A stretch of 64,000 bases of DNA from DATAUD01 sp035511075 (GCA_035511075.1 DATKFW010000060.1:25759-89758), one strand, 5' to 3'; positions 33,558-45,061 are shown, numbered from the stretch's first letter. Notes: generated by a model not told the origin, from the sequence alone. Translations and numbers: made by a program.

Positions 33558-35639
33558 TCAAGCGGCGGCGACCACCGAGCACTTCGCTTCCCGCCCCGGT
33601 ACGCGCGGGTGGATTCTGCTGATTCCCTTTTCCCAGGCTTGCATGTGGAAGGACCCGGGATCGGTTGTGTCGCTCCTCATGTGCAACGTGAGCGTCTGGT
33701 CCACGTCGCTCCATTTCTGACGCCGGGCCGCGCATTCTATTGACAGCGATGGATCGGACTGCGCCGCCGCCGGAGCAGGAGCCACGCCGGCAATTCTCGC
33801 CGGGGCATCCAGCGTATCGGTTGTCATTATGACGCCGTTGCGAAGCCCGTGCGCGCGAATCGTCGCGCGGACCGGCTCCCAATCCTGCGAAATGGAAGCG
33901 GACAAATTCACAACCAAGCCCCGCTCTTTGGCGAGCAGCGTTATCGCGTCCATCGGCAAAATTCCGTCGCTCCATCGCGACCCGGCATATCCCGGAAAGA
34001 AACCGCGCTCCCGGGCCAATTGAGCCGATGCCAGGATGGCGCAGTGGGACACCAGTTCGGTGCTCCAATCGGCGAATTCCGCCGCAGCCGTGCTGCCGAG
34101 GCTGATTTGCAGGCGCGCCAGCGTTTCATTAAAACCAACGATGCCCAGCCCGATGGCCCGCGTCCCGAGGCTTGCGGCGCGCATCCGATCCGAGGAGTAC
34201 GCGCTGACATCGATGGAGTTATCGAGCATCCTCACCGCTGCCGTTATCGTCCCCCGCAATAACCCCACGTCCAATCCCATTCCCCCCTCGCGGACATGGG
34301 CGGCAAGATTGACGGCTCCCGAGGGGCGCGCCATGCCGATTTCTGGATAAGCCTGGCCGTGATCTTGCGGGGCGCAATTGTGAACGGCGTCCTTGAAGAC
34401 GATCCCGGGCTGCCCGGTTTTCAGGGTCGATCCCATGACGCCTTGCCACAACTCCAGCGCATTGCTTTGTTTGGCGAACCCGATCTGGCCGTGACCGGCC
34501 TTCTTCTCATAATCCCGGTACTTCGATTCAAAGTCGGCGCCGTGGCAACGATTCAGCTCCGCCGCCTCCGCCGGGTCGAGCAACGTCCATTGGCCCTGTT
34601 GCTGGACGCGCTTCATGAAAAGGTCGGGAACCCAAAGGCCGCTCATGAAAACCGGTGACGGATCCTGCAAAAGATCCAAAACGTTCCGGTGCCAAATCTC
34701 CAGGCGTTCGGCGTCACAGGCGCCAGCCGCGTCCTCATAGCCGATCAAAGCCGGACGCGGCGTGCCCGCATGAGTTAATATGGCCTCCGAGGGAACGAAA
34801 CGCAGTGTGGAAAGAGCTTCGTAAAACTGCAAGGCGCGCGACTCAGCCGCAGTCTGTTCGGCCAGGGCCAATCCCATGGCGATGCGCATCCAAAAATATT
34901 GGGGTGTTTCAAAGCGGCGTCCGTCTTCTTGCGCCAGAAACTGGTTGTAAAGCATTTCCAATCCAGCCGGGGCCAGGTGGGAATCCCTCTCCAAACACAG
35001 GCCCCCGGCGAGCTGTTCTGATTCAAAGTCAAGCAATGCCGGTGTGAAGCATCGCAGATATTCACCCACATTGAGGTAACAATCGAAATGGCGTCTCGTG
35101 ACATTTCCCATCGTCTCCCCCGCGCGGGATTTCGGCAACGCCTGGCCATAAATGGACTTCAACAGCCCCGATGCCGGGATTCCCGCCGCCCGGCGTGGAA
35201 CCGCAGGCGCGGCAATTTTGGCGTCCCGGGCGCGGTCTTTGCGTTCTGTTCGTGTCGACTGGCGCCGATCTCGGTACTGGATATAGCATCGCACTACGGC
35301 CAGGTGCCCGGCAACCATCAATTGGTTCTCAACTGCATCCTGAATCCGCTCGACCTCCAATACCTCTCCATGGACCGCCTGGCTGAGAATTTGATCGACC
35401 ACACCGTCCGCGCAATTCTTGACAGCTAATTGAGCCGTTTCTGGCAGCGCTTTACCCTGTCCGATGCCGTGGTGGGCTATGAAGGCGCTTTCGATGGCGA
35501 GGAAAATTCGCGCCCCATCAAACTCTTCAAGACGATTGTCGCGTTTGCGCACCAGAAATCGTTTTTCCGTTTGAGGGTCGATTTCCTGCGTTTGCACTTG
35601 ATCATTAGGCGTTTCCAACATTTGAACTAGATCGCACAC
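33558..35639 (-). CDS. Catalytically degenerate ribonucleotide reductase large-subunit homologue
   Basis: 693 residues (GTG 35639; ATG 35621 is an alternative). Residues ~27-121 are an ATP-cone (FLVRKRDNRLEEFDGARI). The rest follows class I NrdA: ETPQYFWMRIAMGLALAE, THAGTPRPALIG, IVFKDAVHNCAPQDHG, GAVNLAAHV, RAIGLGIVGFNETLARLQI, AARRQKWSDVDQTL. Active-site features are lost: the redox Cys after AGTPRP (usual SSCF) is IGYED; the SSNLCTEI block with the radical Cys is replaced by QAYPEIGMA; the second redox Cys in VCNLGS is replaced in MARPSGAVNL; the PTATIS loop reads TDTLDAPA; the radical-transfer YY is absent. The frame is intact, so a regulatory or structural role is more likely than decay. 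No nrdB is adjacent. NrdR-type sites precede it. Confidence 0.85.
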   Translation of the reverse strand: MCDLVQMLETPNDQVQTQEIDPQTEKRFLVRKRDNRLEEFDGARIFLAIESAFIAHHGIGQGKALPETAQLAVKNCADGVVDQILSQAVHGEVLEVERIQDAVENQLMVAGHLAVVRCYIQYRDRRQSTRTERKDRARDAKIAAPAVPRRAAGIPASGLLKSIYGQALPKSRAGETMGNVTRRHFDCYLNVGEYLRCFTPALLDFESEQLAGGLCLERDSHLAPAGLEMLYNQFLAQEDGRRFETPQYFWMRIAMGLALAEQTAAESRALQFYEALSTLRFVPSEAILTHAGTPRPALIGYEDAAGACDAERLEIWHRNVLDLLQDPSPVFMSGLWVPDLFMKRVQQQGQWTLLDPAEAAELNRCHGADFESKYRDYEKKAGHGQIGFAKQSNALELWQGVMGSTLKTGQPGIVFKDAVHNCAPQDHGQAYPEIGMARPSGAVNLAAHVREGGMGLDVGLLRGTITAAVRMLDNSIDVSAYSSDRMRAASLGTRAIGLGIVGFNETLARLQISLGSTAAAEFADWSTELVSHCAILASAQLARERGFFPGYAGSRWSDGILPMDAITLLAKERGLVVNLSASISQDWEPVRATIRAHGLRNGVIMTTDTLDAPARIAGVAPAPAAAQSDPSLSIECAARRQKWSDVDQTLTLHMRSDTTDPGSFHMQAWEKGISRIHPRVPGREAKCSVVAAA

Positions 35640-35653
35640 GGTTCAGCACATGT

Positions 35654-35700
35654 CCACAACATCTTGTGTCTTAATAAAGACCGCCCACATCTAATAGTGC
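35654..35700. promoter_or_regulatory. Pair of NrdR boxes
   Basis: On the minus strand the sequences ACACAAGATGTTGTGG (35669-35654) and GCACTATTAGATGTGG (35700-35685) match the NrdR consensus ACACwAtATaTwGtgt at about 13 and 10 of 16 positions. They start 31 bp apart, the three-helical-turn spacing typical of tandem NrdR operators, and lie directly before the NrdA-like gene. Confidence 0.7.
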
Positions 35701-35719
35701 TTTACATGACAGAAGTCAA
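35691..35719 (-). promoter_or_regulatory. Promoter of the NrdA-like gene
   Basis: TTGACT (35719-35714), a 17-bp spacer and TATTAG (35696-35691) on the minus strand. The distal NrdR box covers the -10 element, and the proximal box lies just downstream of the expected start near 35684. This fits repression by NrdR. Confidence 0.6.
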
Positions 35720-35850
35720 CATGGAAAAGCAGCCTGTGAAAGATTTTATCCTGTAAAATCCCATTCATCCCTTTCAAAAACGAACCATTCTCCGCCACCG
35801 CAATGCGGGAGGGCGGCGAGAAGGATTAACGGATCCCGCTGTTATGGGCG

Positions 35851-38598
<2,748 letters not shown>

Positions 38599-38655
38599 AA
38601 AAGATTGAGATTATCCTGTTTTCCTCGCGAGTTTGACGAGTTGCGAATTCGACCG

Positions 38656-38683
38656 ACTCTAACAAAGAAACAGGCACAGTCAA
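38656..38683 (-). promoter_or_regulatory. Candidate promoter of ppdK
   Basis: TTGACT (38683-38678), 16-bp spacer, TAGAGT (38661-38656) on the minus strand, about 58 nt before the ppdK start. The -35 is good and the -10 moderate. Confidence 0.45.
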
Positions 38684-38696
38684 TTGCTGTTTGTTT

Positions 38697-39569
38697 ATGC
38701 GAACTATCCTACTCTTGCTGCTTCTATCTTGTCCGTGTTGCGCCTTTTTTTGCGGATGCGGAAAGGAATCCGGCCAGGCAAACCTGCAAACCTTTGCGGC
38801 CAAGGGAATTGTCAAGGAATTGGAACCGGACGGCAAGACGGTTGTCATCAGCCATGAGGCCATCACGAACTACATGCCCGCCATGACGATGCCCTTTGAA
38901 GTCCAGGACACCAACCAATTGCGCGGATTGGCCGCGGGCGATGCCATCACATTTAACCTCGTTGTAACACCAACGCACGGTTGGATTGAGCACATCACCA
39001 AACTTGATACTCCACCAGTGAAACTCGCGCCGGAAAGCCCGATTCATTTTACGCGCGCGCTTGCGCCGTTGGATGAAGGCGATTTGCTGCCGGAATACCA
39101 ATTTACAAATGAATTGGGGCGTCCGGTGCGCCTGAGTCAATTCAAGGGAAGTGTGCTGGCGTTCACTTTTTTTTTCACAAGTTGTCCTTTTCCAGACTTT
39201 TGCCCGCGCATGACCAGCAACTTCGCCGAGACGGAGAAAACATTGTCCGGCATGACCAACGCTCCCTCACGGTGGCAACTTCTCTCCATTTCGTTTGACC
39301 CGGCAAACGACACGCCGCGACGGCTGCTCACCTACGCGATCGCGGCCCATTACGATCCGAACCACTGGAGTTTTCTGACCGGAGACGAGGCGCAAATCAG
39401 CGGCCTGACCGACCAAATTGGGGAAAACTTCTGGCACGAAGGCGCCAGCGTCGGGCACAACCTGCGCACGGTCGTCGTGGACCCCCAGGGCCGCATTCGC
39501 AACATCATTGCCGGCAATAAGTGGACGGTCGATGATTTGGTGCAAGACATGGTCAAGGCGGCCGATTGA
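38697..39569 (+). CDS. CusF-like copper-binding domain fused to an SCO1/SenC domain
   Basis: About 290 residues from ATG 38697. N-terminal export signal rich in Leu and Cys (MRTILLLLLLSCPCCAFFCG), possibly a lipoprotein at one of the cysteines. Residues ~32-100 match the CusF/DUF-type copper-binding fold (GIVKELEPDGKTVVISHEAI, YMPAMTMPFEV with its Met ligands). Residues ~118-285 are the SCO1 thioredoxin-like domain with SCPFPDFCPRM (the two Cys separated by five rather than three residues) and the conserved His in VGHNLRTVVVD. Likely role: copper delivery to cytochrome oxidase CuA. Overlaps the next frame. Confidence 0.93.
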   Translation: MRTILLLLLLSCPCCAFFCGCGKESGQANLQTFAAKGIVKELEPDGKTVVISHEAITNYMPAMTMPFEVQDTNQLRGLAAGDAITFNLVVTPTHGWIEHITKLDTPPVKLAPESPIHFTRALAPLDEGDLLPEYQFTNELGRPVRLSQFKGSVLAFTFFFTSCPFPDFCPRMTSNFAETEKTLSGMTNAPSRWQLLSISFDPANDTPRRLLTYAIAAHYDPNHWSFLTGDEAQISGLTDQIGENFWHEGASVGHNLRTVVVDPQGRIRNIIAGNKWTVDDLVQDMVKAAD

Positions 39570-39640
39570 AACGCCCCCCGCGCCCGGATGCCATTCTCAA
39601 TTTCACGATGGCAAGGAACGTGCTCTTGGTAGGCCAGAAA

Positions 39641-40051
39641 ATGGATACTTTACAGGACGCGCTTCAAGGCAAGCGCATATTGCTGGTGGACGACGAGCGG
39701 TCGGTTCGAGAAACCGTCCGGCGTCTTCTTTGTCATGATGAGCACGAGGTCGTGGAGGCTAACAACGGCGCCGAGGCGCTCCGAATCTTCGCTCAGGATC
39801 AATTTGACCTGGTGCTCACCGATTTGCGCATGCCCTTTGTTGAAGGCGACGAACTTGCCGTCAAAATACGGAAAATATCGCCCCAACAACCAATCCTCAT
39901 GATCACCGCTCACACTCACAAGCCCTGCCGGAGCAATCCGGTCGATGCCGTTCTGTACAAACCTTTCCACCTTGATGATTTGCGCCGCGCGGTGGCGAAA
40001 CTCCTCACGAAGTTGGACGACTGTCCCGATCCCAACCTCTGCCCACGGTGA
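39641..40051 (+). CDS. Stand-alone response regulator receiver protein
   Basis: About 136 residues from ATG 39641 (MDTLQDALQGKRILLVDDE); ATG 39608 and a TTG at 39566 overlapping the SCO1 stop are alternatives. Receiver domain only: acidic pair VDDE, phospho-Asp in VLTDLRMP, Thr in MITAHT and the conserved Lys in VLYKPF. No output domain, so it acts by protein contact (CheY/Spo0F style) or in a phosphorelay. The C-terminus carries two Cys (DCPDPNLCPR). The cognate kinase is not in this window. Confidence 0.9.
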   Translation: MDTLQDALQGKRILLVDDERSVRETVRRLLCHDEHEVVEANNGAEALRIFAQDQFDLVLTDLRMPFVEGDELAVKIRKISPQQPILMITAHTHKPCRSNPVDAVLYKPFHLDDLRRAVAKLLTKLDDCPDPNLCPR

Positions 40052-40206
40052 TACTTTTTTAGCATCAAACCCGAGTCCTTCGGCAAACTTCCCTCTGGAT
40101 TGCGGAACGATTCAGGCGCACGCATTTCCTTTCTCAAACGGGCGGTCGGCCGCAATTTAAAGTTGATCCAGGCGCTGCGGCCATTTTACTGTGTCCGGGA
40201 AACAGC

Positions 40207-42003
40207 ATGATTAACCGCATCTCGTACTCGACCGCCCTGGCTCTGCTCGTCTGCGCCGCCAGCCAGTGCCGTGGCGATGAAAAGCCCGAAGGGCAATCAT
40301 TCATGAACGAAACGCCGGCGCAACACGACGCACGGATGAAATGGTTCCGCCAGGCGCGCTTCGGGATGTTTATTCATTGGGGCCTGTACTCACAGGCGGC
40401 GGGCGAATGGGACGGCAAGGAAACCTCCGGCGCGGGCGAATGGATCATGAACGACATGCAGATCCCCGATTCGCAATATGCGAAACTTGTCCCGCAGTTC
40501 AACCCGGTAAAGTTCGATGCCCGGCAATGGGTCGCCCTGGCCAAGAATGCCGGGATGAAATACATCGTCATCACCAGCAAGCATCACGAGGGCTTCGGGA
40601 TGTATCCTTCCGCGCTGACCGATTGGTGCATCAAATCGACGCCATTCGGCCGCGATCCGCTCAAGGAACTGGCCGCAGCCTGCCAGGATGCGGGAATCAA
40701 GCTCTGCTTCTATCATTCCATCATGGACTGGCATCACCCGGATTATTTGCCGCGCAAACCGTGGAACGACGAGGCCAGTCCCAATCCCGATTTCGATCGC
40801 TATGTCGCCTACATGAAGGGCGAGCTTAAGGAACTGCTCACCGGCTACGGGCCGATCGGCATTCTTTGGTTTGACGGCCAGTGGGAGAATACCTGGACCT
40901 ACGACCGCGGCGTCGACCTTTACAATTACGTCCGGGGCCTCCAGCCGGACATCATCGTCAACAACCGCGTCGGCGGCCACACCGACCCCGGACAGCCGAA
41001 GATCGGGGATTACGGAACGCCCGAACAATTCATCCCCGCCTCCGGCTACGGTCCGGGCGTTGATTGGGAAACCTGCATGACGATGAACGACACTTGGGGA
41101 TTCAAGAAGCAGGATCACAATTGGAAATCGACCGAGACGCTCATCCGCAACCTCATCGACATCGCCTCCAAGGGCGGCAACTACCTCCTGAACGTCGGCC
41201 CCACAGGCGAAGGCTTGATCCCGGACGCATCCGTCGAACGCCTCCAGGCCATCGGCCAGTGGATGCAGGTCAACAGCCAGGCCATTTACGATACAACCGC
41301 AAGTCCCTTCAACCGTCAATTGCCCTGGGGCCGCTGCACGACGAAAATCGACGGCGCCGACACCACGCTCTACTTTCACGTGTTCGACTGGCCCACCAAC
41401 GGCCTCTTGACCGTGCCCGGATTGGAAACAAAGCCCCGCAAAGCATGGCTGCTCAGCGGCGCGAAAAAAAAGTCCCTCCGCACCAGGTTGACCGAAGATG
41501 GCCTGACGATCGCCGTTCCCAGCGCCGGCCCAGACCCGATTTCTTCAACAATCGTCGCCCAATTCAACAGGGCGCTGAACATCTCGCCCGTGTTCATCTC
41601 TCAGCAACACGACGGATCGGTCACGCTGCCCGCCGTCGAGGCGCAGTTGCACGGGGACACAATCCAGTGCGAGGGCGCGGAGCAGAAGAATATCGGTTAC
41701 TGGACCAATCCGGAGGATTGGGTGGATTGGGAATTCAAAGTGCGCGCCCCGGGCAAGTTTGACATCATTGCCCAAGTCGCCGCGCCTGCGAGCGGATCGT
41801 TCGACATCTCGATTGGCGGACAATCCATCCATTGCGCCGCGCCGCAGACCGCCAGCTACTCCGATTACAAGTCGCTGGACCTGGGCGTGGCCGAAATATC
41901 CGCCTCAGGGACGGCCACGCTGGCGGTTCACCCGGTGAAAAGCGGTTGGCAGCCGATCAACCTGAGATCAATCGAACTCAAACCCGTCGCGGCGACTCCG
42001 TGA
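40207..42003 (+). CDS. Secreted alpha-L-fucosidase (GH29) with C-terminal beta-sandwich
   Basis: 598 residues. Signal peptide (STALALLVCAASQC), then the GH29 barrel: WFRQARFGMFIHWGLYSQ, IVITSKHHEGFGMYPS, LCFYHSIMDWHHPDYL, and the nucleophile Asp in PIGILWFDGQWE. The C-terminal part (~450-598) contains VDWEFKVRAPGKFDIIAQVA and looks like a carbohydrate-binding beta-sandwich. It should release terminal alpha-L-fucose outside the inner membrane. A FucP-type permease lies 15 kb away in the same region, which fits a fucose-utilisation function. Confidence 0.95.
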   Translation: MINRISYSTALALLVCAASQCRGDEKPEGQSFMNETPAQHDARMKWFRQARFGMFIHWGLYSQAAGEWDGKETSGAGEWIMNDMQIPDSQYAKLVPQFNPVKFDARQWVALAKNAGMKYIVITSKHHEGFGMYPSALTDWCIKSTPFGRDPLKELAAACQDAGIKLCFYHSIMDWHHPDYLPRKPWNDEASPNPDFDRYVAYMKGELKELLTGYGPIGILWFDGQWENTWTYDRGVDLYNYVRGLQPDIIVNNRVGGHTDPGQPKIGDYGTPEQFIPASGYGPGVDWETCMTMNDTWGFKKQDHNWKSTETLIRNLIDIASKGGNYLLNVGPTGEGLIPDASVERLQAIGQWMQVNSQAIYDTTASPFNRQLPWGRCTTKIDGADTTLYFHVFDWPTNGLLTVPGLETKPRKAWLLSGAKKKSLRTRLTEDGLTIAVPSAGPDPISSTIVAQFNRALNISPVFISQQHDGSVTLPAVEAQLHGDTIQCEGAEQKNIGYWTNPEDWVDWEFKVRAPGKFDIIAQVAAPASGSFDISIGGQSIHCAAPQTASYSDYKSLDLGVAEISASGTATLAVHPVKSGWQPINLRSIELKPVAATP

Positions 42004-42139
42004 TTGTGCGCCGGTCCGCGGCCGCCGGGATCACTGGGGCGTCTCAGGCGACGCTCCAAATGAAATCGCTTTTGAACTTGTCGTTGGGACCCTCCGTCCC
42101 TCATCATCCCGCGCCAACTAACTCGAGAAACCCAATCCT

Positions 42140-43969
42140 ATGAACATCGCAGGGCGCCTTTTGATTCAGTCGTTCGCATTTGCCTTTCTTCTCTACAGCG
42201 CGCCTCCCGTTTGGGCGGCGACCATTACCTGGAACAATTCCGCGGGCGGCAATTGGAATGTTGCGGGCAACTGGAGTCCGAATCAGGTGCCCGGCGCCGG
42301 CGACACAGCGACGATCACTGCCGCGGGCACGTACATCGTAAATATTAGTGATACTGAGAGCGCGGCGAGTCTGACCGTTGGGGGCGCGACCGGCGTGCAA
42401 ACTCTGCAGGTCAACAGCGGGGGCGTGCTCAACGAATCTGGCGGAACGTTGTCAATCACCGGTTCGTTAAAGGTCCAGAGCGGCGGTTTGCTCAACATGA
42501 CTTCCCAGTTCTCCGTGGAAGGTCCACTGACCAATGCCGGGACGATCAACCTGACCAACGCCGCACTTGCTCTCTACAATAATAACGGCGCTTCCTATAA
42601 CGGGGGAATAAACAATCAAGGGCAGATCAACTTTTGCGGCGCCTCCGGCGACCAGGTTGCCTCCTACATAGGTGATGAGTATTTCATCAACCAAGGTACG
42701 GTGAACCAGGAGGCCGGCACGGGGATAAGCACGATCAATGTTTTCGCGGGCGGCCTGCAGGGCACCTACAACGCCGCCCTGGGCACGATCCTGGAATTTC
42801 TCGGCGGCAACACCGCCGGCGCTCCGTTGACGGTGGGAGCGCCTCCGGTATTGAACGGTCCGGGCCAATATCGGTTTACGTCGGGCTACTTATTATTGAC
42901 GGAAGTGGCGATTACGAATCTGTCCCTGACGGGGGGCGTGCTGGAGTTGGGGTCGGCTTTTCAAGGCGGCGCGATCACGAATTTGACGCTCGAAGGGATA
43001 GCGCTGGCGGAGGGGACCAACCAGGTCAAGGGCACGCTGATTGTGACCAACAACAGCACGATCAACGCGGTGCTCACGGTCGACAACGGGGCCGTGCTGG
43101 ACGCGTATGGCGGAGCATTGGCAGTCACCGGCTCGCTGACGGTGAAGGGCGGCGGGGTTTTGAATGTGGCTTCCCAGTTCTCCGTGGAAGGCCCCTTGAC
43201 CAACTCCGGGACGATCAACCTGACCAACGCCGCACTTGCTCTCTACAATAATAACGGCGCTTCGTATAACGGGGGGATTAACAATCAAGGGCAGATCAAC
43301 TTTTACGGCTCTTCCGGGGATCAAATTGCCTCCTACATAGGTGACGAGTATATCATCAATCCGGGCACGATCAGCCAGCGGCCCGGGACAGGGAATTCCT
43401 CGATCTCGGCTGCGGTTTTTACAGACCCGGGCACGCTGGATTCGCAGGAGGGGACACTTACAGTGAGCGCTATCAGTCTTCAATCTTCCAGCGTCTTGAA
43501 TTTCGGCTTCAACAGCCCCACCGCCTATGGTAACATCGCCTTCCAGGCAAGCGCGGTCTTGAGCGGCACGGTCAGCGCCAATTTGAATAATGGTTTCGTG
43601 CCCGCGACGGGCGATACCTTCAAGGTATTGTCCTACCCATCATTTTCAGGAACCTTTGCGCGCACAAATTTCCCCGCCGGCTATGTGGGCCAGGGCATTT
43701 ACGGCTCCACGTTTTTCAGCCTGGAGATCACAGGCACAGGCACAACGCCCACCAACCAGCCTGTCCTGACCATTGAACGAGTTAACGCAAGCACCGTGGC
43801 CGTTTCATGGCCGACAGCGGCTGGAAATTTCAATTTGCAAACCAGCACAAAGCTGCCCGCTGAAACCTGGGACAACGTCACCAGCGGGATAACCACTGTC
43901 GGCGCCAATTATGTGCTTACCAGCGCGGTGGGCGGCGAAAACACCTTCTTCCGTCTCCAGTCCCAGTAG
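42140..43969 (+). CDS. Large secreted beta-helical repeat protein with FFRL C-terminal module
   Basis: 609 residues with a signal peptide (SFAFAFLLYSAPPVWA). Body: beta-helix-like, Gly/Asn/Thr/Leu-rich repeats of the autotransporter-associated kind (WNNSAGGNWNVAGNWSPNQV at the start, GGVLNESGGTLSITGSL). It holds an internal duplication of ~63 residues (GPLTN-GTINLTNAALALYNN). The last ~70 residues form a separate module (VAVSWPTAAGNFNLQTSTKL through ENTFFRLQSQ) shared with the LamG/Ig protein at 50.1-53.9 kb; it probably mediates surface sorting or anchoring, by inference. There is no autotransporter barrel. Confidence 0.85.
   Translation: MNIAGRLLIQSFAFAFLLYSAPPVWAATITWNNSAGGNWNVAGNWSPNQVPGAGDTATITAAGTYIVNISDTESAASLTVGGATGVQTLQVNSGGVLNESGGTLSITGSLKVQSGGLLNMTSQFSVEGPLTNAGTINLTNAALALYNNNGASYNGGINNQGQINFCGASGDQVASYIGDEYFINQGTVNQEAGTGISTINVFAGGLQGTYNAALGTILEFLGGNTAGAPLTVGAPPVLNGPGQYRFTSGYLLLTEVAITNLSLTGGVLELGSAFQGGAITNLTLEGIALAEGTNQVKGTLIVTNNSTINAVLTVDNGAVLDAYGGALAVTGSLTVKGGGVLNVASQFSVEGPLTNSGTINLTNAALALYNNNGASYNGGINNQGQINFYGSSGDQIASYIGDEYIINPGTISQRPGTGNSSISAAVFTDPGTLDSQEGTLTVSAISLQSSSVLNFGFNSPTAYGNIAFQASAVLSGTVSANLNNGFVPATGDTFKVLSYPSFSGTFARTNFPAGYVGQGIYGSTFFSLEITGTGTTPTNQPVLTIERVNASTVAVSWPTAAGNFNLQTSTKLPAETWDNVTSGITTVGANYVLTSAVGGENTFFRLQSQ
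42502..42691 (+). repeat. Direct repeat copy 1 inside the beta-helical protein gene
   Basis: 190 bp, about 90% identical by eye to 43171-43360 and in frame, encoding the SVEGPLTN to YIGDEYFIN block. Confidence 0.85.
43171..43360 (+). repeat. Direct repeat copy 2 inside the beta-helical protein gene
   Basis: Partner of 42502-42691, same length and frame, 669 bp further on. The high nucleotide identity, including long runs of silent-site identity, points to recent duplication or gene conversion. Confidence 0.85.
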
Positions 43970-44067
43970 ATCCGCGCACCGACGGGACGGGGCAAACAGC
44001 GAGATGCCCAACTCAAAGACCGTCAGGATCAAAGAATAGAGGAGCAATCGGCGCATGACGTTTTGTT

Positions 44068-44440
44068 CCCAATGGTTCTAACTATCCCCTTGCTTTTTAT
44101 CATCGCTGGTCCGCTGTCGCGGCCGCGCCGCAAGGAAATCACTTGGGGCTTTGGGTTGTGTTCGTCCCGCTGGCGGGGGCGCTCATCATCGGACTGATGG
44201 CGCGCTTTGGTTCAGAGAAGATCCGCGGGCACGGCATTCCCGAAGCGCTGGAAGCCATTCTGCTGGGTCGCAGCCGCATTGAACTCAAGGTCGCGCTTCT
44301 CAAACCGCTGTCCGCCGCCATTTCCATAGGCACCTGCGGGCCTTTCGGCGCGGAGGGTCCGATCATAATGACGGGTGGCGCGTTCGGCTCACTCTTCGCG
44401 CAACAATTTCACCTGAGCGGGGCGGAGCGCAACGACCCGC
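44068..44440 (+). pseudogene. Fragment of a ClC-family chloride channel gene
   Basis: A frame through AAAPQGNHLGLWVV, VPLAGALIIGLMARFGSEKI, GHGIPEALEAILLG and CGPFGAEGPIIMTGGAFGSL matches the early part of ClC channels: GHGIPE stands for the GSGIP filter motif and GAEGP for GREGP. The match stops near SGAERND at about 44440, and nothing before about 44068 fits, so both ends are missing (about 125 of ~420+ residues remain). The frame continues to 44553 as unrelated sequence. A deletion relic; no function expected. Confidence 0.8.
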
Positions 44441-44608
44441 GCCACGCGGTTCGTCTCCGCGCGAAACAATCAAAAAGCAGAACTATTCATGAGGAGGATT
44501 GGCGGAAGCGTTTTCACCACCAACACAGGGCAATTTTGGTTTTCTTCTCCTAACAATGAGGCCGACTCCAGTCGAGGGTGCGGATAACCAGGCGGCAAAG
44601 CCAGGGGG

Positions 44609-45061
44609 TCAGGGCTTCAACTTAAGCCTTTCAGAGGCAGCCAATTTGCGCCGATTCACATCAAACGTTAGAAACTCCTTCACTCCCAAGTGTAATGCGG
44701 TCGCCACATGAAGAAGATCAAAACTCCGATGCCCACTCGCAGAGGTGTGCTGTTTCGAGAGATACTCTGCCATGCGAAACACCTCCTGAAAGTTGCATGG
44801 TGCTAAAACAGCAACACCATTTGCCAAGTCAGTCTCAAACTGAAGAAGAGCCGCTTGTGCATCCGCTGGGGCGATCCCCTCGCGCGGATTAGTGGAGTGC
44901 CTCCAAGTCTGAAAACGAAGCGACTGGCGAAACTCATAGGCCAGAAAAGCCGCAACATGAAGCGGTTCACGCATTGTTGCCGCATGCGCAGCGGCTGAAG
45001 GGGAGTTTGTCTGCTTCACGTAAAAGGCGCACAGAAAACTTGTGTCCGGGTAAGCTGTCAT
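44609..45061 (-). CDS. vapC: PIN-domain ribonuclease toxin (VapC family)
   Basis: 150 residues: PDTSFLCAFYVKQTNS with the first acidic residue, a central helical part (VAAFLAYEFRQSLRF with Glu), then HRSFDLLHVATALHLGVKEF and LTFDVNRRKLA with the remaining Asp residues. These make the PIN active site for Mg-dependent RNA cleavage. It overlaps the upstream antitoxin gene by 4 nt (ATGA), the usual antitoxin-first layout. Confidence 0.88.
   Translation of the reverse strand: MTAYPDTSFLCAFYVKQTNSPSAAAHAATMREPLHVAAFLAYEFRQSLRFQTWRHSTNPREGIAPADAQAALLQFETDLANGVAVLAPCNFQEVFRMAEYLSKQHTSASGHRSFDLLHVATALHLGVKEFLTFDVNRRKLAASERLKLKP

Noticed and set aside
33558..35639. Reading the NrdA-like gene as an ordinary ribonucleotide reductase
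   Set aside because: The fold is right but the radical Cys, both redox Cys and the Tyr pair are missing, and no nrdB is nearby.
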